Origin: Chamaea fasciata
Taxonomy: Eukaryota; Chordata; Aves; Passeriformes; Sylviidae
Direction of reading: 5' to 3'
NCBI GenBank assembly: GCA_029207755.1
Contig: JARCOQ010000005.1
Span: 63,623,414-63,687,413 of the forward strand
DNA length: 64,000 bases
How positions within the stretch are numbered: position 1 is the first letter of the stretch; each line of letters opens with the position of its first letter. Below the pieces are notes generated by a model. The model was given only the letters and a program-made list of their open reading frames with translations, did no database searches and was not told where the DNA came from. Of this stretch, positions 36,894-48,500 are shown piece by piece. Both the position numbers and the translations under genes were made by a program.

Positions 36894-36956
36894 GTATAAG
36901 GCAGCAATGGTGGAACTGCATCACCAGCAGGAGTGGCAAAAAATTTCAGACGCCAA
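36894..36956 (+). CDS. Candidate exon B of the same divergent transcript
   Basis: A very strong acceptor (about 45 nt of mostly pyrimidines ending CTTATCACAG) and a good donor (CCAAGTAAGG) bound 63 nt. In the frame set by candidate exon A it reads YKAAMVELHHQQEWQKISDA, a hydrophilic, helix-forming peptide of the kind seen in coiled-coil proteins. The length is a multiple of three. The family is not recognised. A possible third exon at 37554-37683 is phase-compatible but weaker. Confidence 0.35.
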
Positions 36957-38329
36957 GTAAGGCTTTACAATGGGGATTAAACTGAGGTCGTGCAGTCTTT
37001 TGGACTGAGATGTGGTTGGTGTTCCAGATTGTCAGACACTGCATAGGTCACTTCATTATCTTTTTCACAGAGCATACCTGTTAAAAAGTGATTTTTTTCT
37101 GAGACAGAATTCACTAATATTCCTAGGACTTGTTTTCACAGTTGTTCATCTATCGATGCAAACATTCTGGATGTGTTCAGAACCAAGCAGGTTACAACCT
37201 GTAACTTGAACCTGCTGCCTGATAAAAGCTACTGAGGCAGGACTGTAGCTTTCTTTGGCATAAGCAGTGCTTCTCGGGAGGGCATTAATGTAGAGGAAAG
37301 GGAATTAGTAGGTCTTTCTGTAAGAAATCTCTTAAATACAGAGTATTTCATCGGTTCTTTTTTAAATCTTATGTTACTGAAAGGAAGTAGTGTGACAAAA
37401 TGGCATCAGAAGTATCTTGTGAATGAATATTCAGAGTTCATGCAGCTTTTTAAATCCACATAGATTCTTATAGGATTGACTATGAATGTTTACTGGTATG
37501 TCTGGAGAGCTGTGAAAACTGCAAGAAAGGATGTGTAAATTTTTTTTTTGTAGATTTCCATTCTTTACACTTCCCCCAAGCAGTGGAATAAATAGATACT
37601 CCACCTATTTTGAGGGCTACTTCATTTGGCATCCTTCAAACCCAGCTTTTATTTCTTTTCAGAGTGGGGTTATTAGCACAGAAGTGAGAATTTGGATGCT
37701 TTCTCTAGCTTTGTTGATTACACCATAACAGTTCAGGTCTTCAGATTTTGCTCTTTTGTGGTGGGGGCTGAGACACAGATCTGAAGGCTTTTTGGCTGAG
37801 AGTTGGTGCACTGAAATGTAAGATGATTACAAAGTGGTTGAATCAGCCAAAGGATTTGTTTGCAGTTACAACAGCCCTTCTGACTGATCTGGCATATATG
37901 CCATTTGTTTCTGATCTACTCCGTTGGGAGAGTGGAAGTTAGAAATGGATGGCAGTTGCAGCATCAATGGAAAGTGGAAAATTCCTAAATGTAGGTTAGG
38001 TACCTCTACAAGATGTAAACTTGGTTCGAGTATGCTAATTGTTGCTGTTACGTCCTCTCTTCTGATGAATATGAAAGGAAGGAAAGATTTCTCAAGGATG
38101 CATTCAAATCCACAAGGATGAAGATAAAGAGAACTTACGGAGGGTAATTATTCTGCAAATGTCTGGGAAAATTCCAGCTCGAATCTTTATTTTCTTGTTT
38201 GTACACATGGAAGCTTGAAAAAGCGCCGGGAAGAAACCCTGAGATCTTTCTTTAATTTCTAATACTACTCCCCAATACAGTACATAGTGGGTTGTTGGTC
38301 AGGGAGCTGGAACGTCACACAGCAAGTTG

Positions 38330-38500
38330 TCTGGATTTCTCCCTGGGGGAGTGTCTGTGACAGACTGAGGGCTTGCTGCGGCCTCGTGTGTGGCCCGAGC
38401 GTTCCGGGCTGCGAGCGCTGTTATTGGAGCAGTCGCAGTGTGCCCTCCCGCACAGGGGGGTAGAATTCTGGGGAGGAAGCGCCGAGTGTGCTCCTGCATC
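38330..38500. other. Isolated CpG-rich patch
   Basis: About 170 bp with many CpGs and an inverted CCAAT core (TTATTGGAGC) sit in AT-rich surroundings. It may be a small promoter, an enhancer or the GC-rich part of an old mobile element. No coding exon is evident. Confidence 0.35.
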
Positions 38501-40340
38501 CCAGTGAAGGAGTTAATCTGTCAAACAGAGAATACATGGAAATGTGGCAGCTTTAAATGAGCTACCCACAATTCCAGCATGCCAGTCATTATGTGCTGCT
38601 GATGACTATGATAGCAGCTGGGGATCTTTTTTTGGATCTCTAGCTCCTCTCTGCTTAGAAGGCAGATGCTAGGCTTTCACTAATGCTATATCTTATGTTA
38701 AAAACTGCAAGATAGATTACATTCAAATAATGAGATTTATTAAAAAATGGAAGTTAATGTTTAGGTTTATATCCCATTTTTTTAGGCTTTGAATGTTCAA
38801 GGTTTTCTCTGCAGGCATGACAGCTAGAATTCTTTTTCCCTTTGTTGAAAACTAAGATTCAACCATGTGACTCCAGGACTTGGAGGTTTAATGGAAGAAG
38901 GAGAAGAGAAATATTTGAGACTCCTAATTGAATTTTCAAAAGTTTACAACACTGTGTTTTCTATTCTCTTCCTTTTTATAACAGGCTTAATTTTGGGGCA
39001 CCAAATTTTTCACCATAATGATGTCCTTTCTTTTCAATTTATTATAATGGATTTATATTATAATAAAATGTCTTCCGCTCCAGATTTTTCAAATCCTCAC
39101 TCTGATCATCCCAGTACTTCCTGCTCTGGATTTCCTTTTCCTGAGACCCTGAATTTCAATGTTGTTCACCCTCTGACCTCTGTCTCAGAGCTCTCTGTCC
39201 ATTTACTTCCTGCTTCAGAAGCAAGGCTTCTGCTCCTACCTTCCCAGGAGCTGCTCACACCAGCTACTTCCTTCCCATTTGTGGCTGAGCCTTGCTGGTC
39301 AAAATCTTTGTGGCTTTCTTCCTCCAGATGTAGGGTCTTGATTCCTGCTTCTGATGAAGACTTGAACTTGTGGGCTGTGCAGTGAACTGATAAAAATTCT
39401 GAGGGAGAAGGATTCAGAGCTTGTAAAAGTAGGATGAAAATTTACGTGGGAGCTCTTCATTGTTACATGTTCAATGCTTTGTATTCAACAGACTAGATGG
39501 AATTTCAGGTTAATTTTGACCTATCAGACCTTCACTGGGAGATAATTTAAGTTCTATTGTATCAGTTACCTATTGAGCATTGAAGATGCATTTGAACAGT
39601 TGGATTCTCAACAGCCCAAAGACAGAGACTCATGAAGTCTATGGGCAAATATCTCTTAAACTCTGCTTTGCTAAGAAGGCTCTCACGTGTGAACAAGGAA
39701 GCTAATATATGCAGAAAGAACAGAAAAACACTGGCTCTAGTAATGGAGGTTGTTACAGAACATAATTGAACACTGACTGCAGCAAAGCTAAAAGGAGACT
39801 TGCATTACAATGACAAAAAAATCTTTATTTTTTCCCCTAACCTCTGATTTCAGCTGCCTGACTAAGAGCAGGTGCTGGGCAATAGCTCAATTTCAACACC
39901 CCATTGCAGCTGAAAGAGTAGATGCAATTGTGCTGTATCCAGCAAAATTGAAAATTGCTTTAAAGGAGAGGAATGCAAATGTTTTTAAGACAGAAAATCT
40001 TCATTCATCTGCAGAATGAAGCATAAAATTAGCACAGCCTCATAATTTTTATTCCTCTTTATAAAGCAGTAATAACTGTGAGATAATTTGCTATTTCTTA
40101 TACATTTTAGTGTCTTTCTAGTGATACATTTTTAAACTGCATTGCATTGTGAATACACAGGGAGTAGAATTTGTTAACAATTAAAATGTTATAATTTAAA
40201 AAATCCTTCCAGACAATGTTTCCAAAACTGGCAAATGCCTCTGAACCATTTGGGTTTTCAGCAATCCTTGGACCTTCCCTCCTGTAATCAATGGTTAAGC
40301 CTTTGACCTCTGTTTCTGCACCCCTCATGACCTGTCTGGA

Positions 40341-40520
40341 GTCATAGAATGATTTGTGCAATGAGGGACCTTAAAAATCATCCCATTCCAGCCCCAATTC
40401 CACTAGACCAGGTTGCTCCAAGCCCCATCCAACCTGGCCTTGAACACTTCCAGGGATGGCACGTCCATGGCTTCTCTGTGCAACCTGTGTCAGTAAAGAA
40501 TTTTTTCCTAATGTCTGATC
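40341..40520 (-). mobile_element. CR1 LINE 3' fragment
   Basis: The fragment begins GTCATAGAATGATTTG and continues through GGGACCTTAAAAATCAT, CCAACCTGGCCTTGAACACT and TCCAGGGATGG. These are the characteristic complementary blocks of an avian CR1 3' end. Confidence 0.88.
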
Positions 40521-43500
40521 TAAATGCACATTAATAGAGAATTACCATGTTCTTACCACCTGAAGGCTTAAGTTAATGCCAGTGCAGTGCTACTGTAATA
40601 CCTGTGAAGCCAACTGTATTTCTGTACATAAACCTCACAAAGCATCTCCTGGAGTTAAAAACTGTTATGGCAATAGGAGTTGAACAAGCTGATTTAGGCA
40701 CTGACAAGATCCTTTCACTTAGATTTTCCTAGGTGGGAGACTGAATGAATTTATGAAAGAAATATCTTTGCTGGCTGCATGTTTCATAGGCTTATTAGCT
40801 TAGGCCTTCCTGTTAGTTCCATAAGCCTTTCAGTATTTATATTTGGATCATCTGATCCATTTACTGTTGTAGCTTATGCAGTTCCTTCTATTTTTCTGGG
40901 GGGTGGAGAGGGGACTCTAGTATTTGTATTTATTTTAACTTCTGTTTTTAAAGGTGCGTCAATCTTTGTTAAGCTTTGCTGCTTTATTGACCAGAAGAGC
41001 TCTAAACAGAAGTGTACTTCCTCCCTTGTGAAGTAGTTATACCACATTAGGAGGTTCTACAGTCTGAAAAGTTTTGATGATTGATCTGTCATGCAGACAG
41101 CTAACCCTGTTTAGACACATTTGGCTTCACTCCCCTATGTTTAGGAGAAATGTAATTTTGAATGTCATAGCCCTAGAGAGTGTTAGGATTGTTAAAGTGT
41201 GTGTCTCTTTGGAAAAGGCAGTCAGCTAAAATGCTTGCTGAGAATGAAGAAGCAGGAGCTCAGGTTCAAGCCCATATTAGCAATGAGAGAGTCCAGGACT
41301 TAGAGGAGGTATTTAATCACCATCTTGTACTAAAGCCAGTGCTCTTCTCTTTGTGTTAGCCGTGACTCCTGAATTGAGTTAGAACAAGAATGTCAGCATG
41401 TAATTTAACCACAGCTGGATTTTGGTGTGCTATTGCATGCCTTGTAATTTCTCTTTCATTTGAAATTGCTTTATAAATTAAAGAATGGCTTCTCTATCAG
41501 TCAGCAATTTAAATATCAGTCTAGGATTTTAGAGTCCAATGAAGTTATTTTGTACATTATGCTCATTAATAAAGAATTTTGTGGGCTAATTTGTGACTTC
41601 AGTGAACCTTTAGGCACAATTTTTGATGTTATTTTGTTAAGGCAAGACTTGTTGCAAATATTGTGCAATGCTGCAGTTTGTAATTCTATAACGATATTAA
41701 CTCTGTTTTGAGCAGAATGGTGTTAATGTTTAGCTACTATAACACAGAGGTTCTGATAAAACTGTGTGTGTGTTGCAGGAAAGGGAAACATGAACTGCAT
41801 TACCAGTCTTCAAAAATATGTTGTTTAGTTAGAAAAGGCAAAAGAAGCAAACAAACAACCTTTGCATTGATAAAATGAAGGAAGAGTGGAAGCAATTGCA
41901 GGATATTAGGCAGTGTTGGTCTCAGGACTTGGTGGATAGACTGTAAATATAAATCCTAGCTCAGCTTCTGCAAGGTGAACAGGTGTTATGGCCTCCAGTC
42001 CATTGATTCCCAAAATAAGACATGTGGAAAATTGCTGATCCATGAAACTCCATTAAGAGCTTGGCAGGACCCTTAAAGCACAAACAATTACGCATTTGTT
42101 GGTTAAGGATTTAATGGTAAATTGTGATTGGGGAAATCTTAAGAGTTGTTGACAGTCTGCTAATGTAAACTCTTTCTGTTAAATGCTAATGTCATTTGTC
42201 AGGAAGTGACGGTTCAGCTATGACTTGAGGATTTGGCTCTTCTTTCTTTTGAGTTGTAGCTCAGAGCGAGCAATTTCTTCTCAAGCTATACAGAATACCA
42301 GTATGAACAAGTAGTGCCTATTTTTTTCTTTGTCATTCAATTGTGTCTCATTACAAACCGTTGGATATGAATCTAAGTGAAGGATATGTACTGAATATTT
42401 AAAAATTTTTCTTCAACAGGATGGCTGAAGTTTTTGGGTTTTTTTTCTTTCATAACTTCTACTGTATTACAACAGAGAAGAAAATTATGAAACACTTACT
42501 GTATAGGGCAAAGGAAACGTAAGATGACAATTGAGAAATTTAAGGTAAATATTTCTTGGAGAAATGTAATTTTGCTCCTTTGCTTATGCACCTGAAAATT
42601 AAAGCATCTTTCTTCATGAAACAGTATATTGCAGAGTAGTGTGGATTTTTTGTATTTGTCAAGCATACTGTAATCCACACTGTGTGGAAAGCCTGATTAA
42701 ATTTTGTAGCAAATTCTGCTTTCTTCAGGCTTTACAGTGGTTTCTGTGACATTCTCAAAGACATTAGAGCAAGAGCAATATGAGAATGAATAATTTAATA
42801 TTTTGTACATGGAATGTTATGTTTTATATTTTATTGTAACTTCAAATTTTGCATTTGTTTGCTGTATTTTAAGTCATTTCTAGATAACATCCAACTAAAA
42901 GGAAAATTATAATTTTTTTAAAAAAATTAGAACAATGGAAAATTTTGAGATGATTTGGAAGAAATTTTTGTGGGAAAAGCAAGAGTCTAAGAGAAACCTT
43001 GAAGATCCAGCCATGAAAGGAAAGTAGTAGTTTGATGGCAATTGATAAAACAGTAATTTTGTCTCTGGGCAGAGATTTACTTCTATTACACTTGTATTTG
43101 AATTTCTCTTTTCTTCAGCGATGGATGCATATTGAAATTTGAACTTTTAATTTAAAATGCATTCTGGGGGGGGGGTGGGTGGGAAGTGTGTTTAAATAGA
43201 GTGTTTGAGAATTTTGAGTATAAGATCTCAGAATACAAGGTCTGAGTATACCAGCTGCATATTTGAATAAACCAACTAAATGCAAGTTTAGAATATCTTA
43301 TACTGCCAGCATGAAAAGTAGAGATGGTATTTTGGAGGCTCCTCTACTCATTGTAACTTTTTCAGTTTGAAAAAAAAAAGAGGATATTTCTTTTCACCTT
43401 CTCCATCACTTAATGGCTGAAAATTTTCAGGCCAAATGAGGCACCTAGTATTGCTTGTTCTAGAATGTTTTAGGTAACAACATGAAGAAAGACTGAAGCA

Positions 43501-45031
43501 GGAATCATTGGGGTATTAAGACTTTTATGTGAGTGAAATATCGCCATTGATGTTGCTGTAACTTGGTTTATTTCACGTAATCTGCTATAATTATTTTTTA
43601 GACTCATTAGTGGCATTATTTATTTGCTATTTGCTCTGTTGAGGGTTTGTTTGTTTGTTTTTTGGGTTTGTTTGTTTGTTTTTAAAGCCCTGGATAAAAT
43701 CTCAGCTTTTGTGCCATCCAGTGAAGCATTAAAATACAAATCCTTGCAGCTTCAGAGAATAGAAAGGGACTCTAAAGGGCTTTGTTTATACAGCGACTTT
43801 TATGTCGATTCTCGAATTCCGTGGACCTTCATTCTCTCTGCTGCAGTAGCGGGATGCCGGATGCCTTTTCGGAGGCCGTGTGCTCCTGTAATGAGGTTTT
43901 ATTGCCACGCGAGGTCAGCAGCTGCCGAGAAAAAGCAGGAAATAAACTCGCTGCATTGCAATCCGTTTTCATTTGCTTTATTTAGAATACTTAAAAATCA
44001 ATACATCCTTCAGAACCGTATATACAGTGTGCAAAACCAAAGGATTTCTTTTGAACGCACAGCATCTTCAGCAAAAATCTTCCTTGCGAGTTTCTACAGA
44101 GTGAGGATCTAGAATGGCTTTAGGGAACGTCTGTTGGCTTCCCGAGTAGCATTGGGTAATCGCTGTGGCAGAGGATGGTATTCTGTACAGTGTGATGATG
44201 ACAGGTTTTCAGCCTTATCTTTTTGTCTCTACTAAATTTGCGATAATAAATCTAAATTGAATAAGGTATTATTGCTGCAGGGAATAGTTTGGAATACAGA
44301 AATGGAAAATACCCTTCCTTTTTGCTGCAGTAATAATCAATGTCCTGTCAAGATGTGGAGAAGATGTTGCCTGAAAGGATTTCCCCCCTGCTTTAGTCTT
44401 TGCTTTAGAAGCAAAACACCAACACCAACACAGGTAAAAAGCATAAGCTTGGTGCCAAAGTTACTGAACAGGATTTGGGAAATAAGTATTGAGCTCTGTC
44501 ATAGGCTTACTATTGGGTAATCATTTCCTTAGCATAAGTCTCAGTTTCCTATATGTAACTCCAAAGAAGATATTCACTTCTCTGGTAAAGTTTTACAATA
44601 AATTCGTTTTGATGGGATTTTCTGATTTACTGTTTTAGCAGTGGGATTATCTACTGCAGTGTCACACCTGAATCTTAGTGTTCTTTTTCCTGAAATCCAT
44701 ACTGTTATTTCTTGTGAGTATGCCATTCTTTCTGTCCTAGATAGTTGTGTAACATTGTAGTAAACATACCCTGTGTTTCAGAAGTGACTGCTTTTTAATA
44801 GTTTACGAAGTTATCTTCATGTGTGATTGGCACCAACTGATATTCCTGTCAAACCTTTTGTCTAAAAATCCCCCTGCGCCAGGTAAATTTAACAAATTAT
44901 ACAGATGACGATCAATTTACTGATCACCAAAATGCAGCAGGGGAGATGTAGTTTAAATATTAGGAAATACTTTTTTAGCTATAACACTGATTAAGTTGAA
45001 AGAACAAACTGCCAAATGAAGTTGGGTAATT

Positions 45032-45065
45032 GCCATCACTAGAGATTTGCCATCACTAGAGATTT
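45032..45065. repeat. 17-bp perfect tandem duplication
   Basis: GCCATCACTAGAGATTT occurs twice, head to tail and without mismatch, in AT-rich DNA about 280 bp beyond the PVALB poly(A) signal. Being perfect, it is probably recent. Confidence 0.85.
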
Positions 45066-45339
45066 TCCAGGCTATGAGTATGCATCCATTTAGCAGGGAT
45101 GGCTTAAAAATAATGCATTCAATTTTGCCACAGTTCAGGACTTGGACTGAATGACTCATTATATGCATGTTTTATCCCAAATAATTTTTAAAATTTCTTC
45201 CTACTTTACCCTAGCTAGGGATAAAGCAGCAGGGATGTCAGCAGAAAACCAGTAACATTTTCTCTCAGCATGTGCCAAGCCTACATGAAATAAGAAACAA
45301 GTTGTAGTGAGAGAGAAGAAAACCCAGATTGATGTGACC

Positions 45340-45345
45340 TTTATT
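45340..45345 (-). terminator. PVALB: PVALB poly(A) signal AATAAA
   Basis: TTTATT on the plus strand is the first canonical AATAAA in the PVALB sense, 167 nt after the stop codon, giving a short 3' UTR (about 45320-45511). Confidence 0.6.
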
Positions 45346-45511
45346 ATTTTAACAGTGTCTTTCAGCACAATTACAGAGTTGCAGGATTGCAGAGAACAGA
45401 GCTGGAGTATAAAATAACATAAATAAATAGAACAGGAGCCAAAGCAGTCAGCAGGAGGTGGTTGGAATTGGGCATGAAGGATGGGTGAAGGGTTTGCATT
45501 GGTCAAAGCCT

Positions 45512-45540
45512 TTATGATTCAGCCACCATTGTTGCAAATT
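45512..45540 (-). CDS. PVALB: PVALB exon 5 with stop
   Basis: Only 29 coding nt: the split Glu102 codon, FATMVAES and TAA. The acceptor is CCCTTTCTCCAG. The phase fits exon 4 exactly and completes the second calcium loop. Confidence 0.95.
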
Positions 45541-48500
45541 CTGGAGAAAGGGAAAGAATTTTTAAAAATATTTAAAAAACCAAAATTTAAAGAAGGAGGA
45601 AGCATATTACAATGAATACAGAGTCACTGGTGTAGCAGAAACATCACAATAACAGAAGAGCAAAGAAATCCAAGTTAATTAAAGAGGAAGTATGATTTGG
45701 GAAATTTTACAGTGAAATGAAAGGATTTTTTGAGAGTAAGGGAGAAATGCTATACATGCCAAACTGCAAGACTATTCATGTGAAGAACTTGATTAGTTCT
45801 TGGTTATTTCTTTGTAAATCTCAATGGGATGAAGGCAAGAGCTAGAAATTTAATCTTGCAGTGAGATAAATGTCTTTTATATCCGAGTTTGGCAAAGACA
45901 ATAATTAATGAGTCTTTCAAAGTATCTGTGTCCCATATTATAATTATATTGCACTTAAAATCAATTTTGTAATTGTAAATTGAGTGAAAATGATGGATTA
46001 CAAAAACAGAAGGCTGATACCAACCTCTGTGGCAATTTTGACTGTGTTTTAAGAATGAGAAAAATTTCTGTGGTGTCAGAGAGCCAGGATTTTTCGGTGT
46101 GGCTTTTATTAATGGTACATCCATAATATTTACATAAATGTATTTAACTGCAGTTTGGGGTTATTTTATGCTTTAGTGTATAAATAGCCTTTCAGTGGGC
46201 AGATAAAGCATGGAAAAGGCACATTTGTGTCCTGGTGAATAGCTGTCTGGTTTTAATTCCTAACTCCATCTAACCTTGGAAGAGTTACACATGAGAATAC
46301 CTTGCACAGTTGTATGTGCCACAGATCACTGAAAATGACAGACTGGAGGGAATCCCAAGAAGGGCAACAAAGACGATAAAGGGATTAGAGGGTATGCAGA
46401 GAGAGTGTTTTATGGGTTTAACATAATCAGCTAAGAGGAAAATGACAAATAGGGGAGGCAGTCGTCTGTAAGGGCTCAAGAAAAAATTACTGAAGTTTGA
46501 CATAATGAAGACTAAAGTCTGGCAACTGGAAAAGATAGAAGATGAAAATTAGGCGTTTAAAAGAATATTCTAGTGTTCAGCTGAAAAATGCTAAGCTCTA
46601 AACAAGTGAGATCTTAATTGACTGTTGTGTGCAAACAGATAGCACTTTTGATGGTGTGTCCAGAAAACATGTTGCCAAGTGCAGACAAACCAGACTGAGA
46701 AATAAAAAAATATATATTTTTAATATCAGAGGGTTTAAATTACTGCCAAATTTATCCATCATTTTGAAAGATGTAAATCCAAATTAGGACTAGTGATATA
46801 GATTACTAACACAAAACATGTATAAATCCTGTACATGGTGAATACTAAGATTGAAAGTGTTGCAAACTGAATTTAAGAGATAACATGGAGTGCTTGTGCT
46901 AAAACCCCCAACTACTCTGGGCAGAAAAGGAGAAAGGCTGTGATTATTAAACATCTGTGTGAATAAGTCCTGCAGAGAGAAACATGAACTGAAATGAATC
47001 TTTGGAATCTTTGGAACTTTTCCAAAAGGGAGAACTAACTATGCGTATACTGTTAAAACAAGTTGTCATACTTATTACAGCTAAATTAAATACCTTTTAT
47101 AATAATTTTTATCTACAGAATATATTTGGAAAAGGTTATTCAGACTTGCAGCCAAATATTTTCTATAATACATTTTGATAGTGCTATTATCACTTAATAG
47201 CAATGTATTTCATAGGTACTTTCTGATAGCCAACAAACCATTAAAAACTCCTTCTTGAATAATTGCTACAGTTTCACTTTTCCCAGAATTTTCTGTGCAT
47301 TTTAAATATTTTGAAGATATTCCAGGTGCATAATCTTCTAAATTAGTTCATTACTTATTTTTATATGAAGGTTAATCCAACCACAGGTGGTTTGTAGAAG
47401 CATTGTTACAAAGTGTACTCATATATGCAGAACTTCTGAGATAAGGCATGGTATATCCGTTGCCTGTAAATGGTTATTGCCTCTGGCCCATTAGTGAGGG
47501 AATCCTTGTGATTTACTACATCCTTGTTTCCAGCTGTAGTTACCCTTCCAAACAAAATTAAGGAATGTCTTTCTCTGCACAAATAGTGGCTTTAAATTGC
47601 AAGGATTTAGACCATTTTGTCGTGTAAAATAATTTACTAGTTGTTTTGTGTCAAAGCTCTGACTTAAAAGGAGAGGGCTGTTTCACTGTGTTCAGTACAG
47701 TTTAGTACTATATACCAGCCTAACGCATGCCCTCTAGTATTTTACTGAAATGACAGACATGATTACAGAGGACATGTTGTAGCTTGTGATTTCCCTCTTC
47801 AGATTGTGTTTTTTGTATTTTCTTTGAACAGCAAATCTATTTAGGAAACTTCATAAGTAATGACTTACACTAATCTATTTTAGAAGATAGAAGAGCACAA
47901 AGCAGGATAAGAAATCCAAATTTTTTTTTTTTAAAGAATTTTACCTGGCAAGGTCATGACTTAATAGCTGTAATTTCGCATGCTTAATGTCACATTTTTA
48001 CAGCATTTTGATTTATAGGGTTAAAAATTTGGATTTGTGCTGCCCACAATACATGATCTTTGAAAGTTCTCTATGTACTTTCTCAAGTCTATTAATGCCA
48101 AGAAACTGAAAGGCATGATGTGTGTGTCCAATGCCAATACACAAAATAGATTTTAAACAACATTATGACAAGAAATTTTCATTTTTTTTCTCTTCTTTCT
48201 TATTAATATTTTCCCAAAGCTAGTAGAGCTGCTTCACCATGATTTTTTATCCTGATCTGGAAGCTAAGGTTGCTTGTGTTATGAGATAGCCTGGCCTTGA
48301 CCTGCAATTTTTTTCAGATTCATCATCTTCTGACCACATTGGTGGAATATGGAGGGGGTTTGACACGGCACAGAAGTTGATCATGTCTTACAGGAACAAG
48401 CTGAAAGTTTTCAGCTCTTTGAAACTGCTTCTTCAGCCATAAGTTCAAACCATGATTGGACAAGAGGTAAACTGCTGAAACTATTTCAGAGCTCAGTGGT

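Larger units (their letters stand above)
36957..45339. other. Region between IFT27 promoter and PVALB 3' end
   Basis: No known gene is recognised. The region contains a CpG-rich patch (38330-38500), a CR1 tail (40341-40520), a GTTT-rich tract (43640-43685), a locally CpG-rich stretch (43790-44100) and a 17-bp tandem duplication (45032-45065). Plus-strand frames at 38867-39385 and 39834-40019 follow pyrimidine-rich AG sites and could be later exons of the candidate divergent transcript, but nothing proves this. Confidence 0.6.

Noticed and set aside
37554..37683. Possible third exon of the divergent candidate transcript
   Set aside because: Phase-compatible with candidate exon B and bounded by AG and GT, but the acceptor is a simple T run, the donor is average and the peptide is not recognised. 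Kept only as a note.
38867..39385. 172-codon open frame on the plus strand
   Set aside because: Ser/Leu/Pro-rich translation with no domain; the phase after candidate exon B would meet stops quickly. Probably chance.
39834..40019. Open segment after a strong pyrimidine-rich acceptor, ending in a stop
   Set aside because: Phase-compatible as a terminal exon of the divergent candidate, but no canonical poly(A) signal follows closely and the peptide is unknown.
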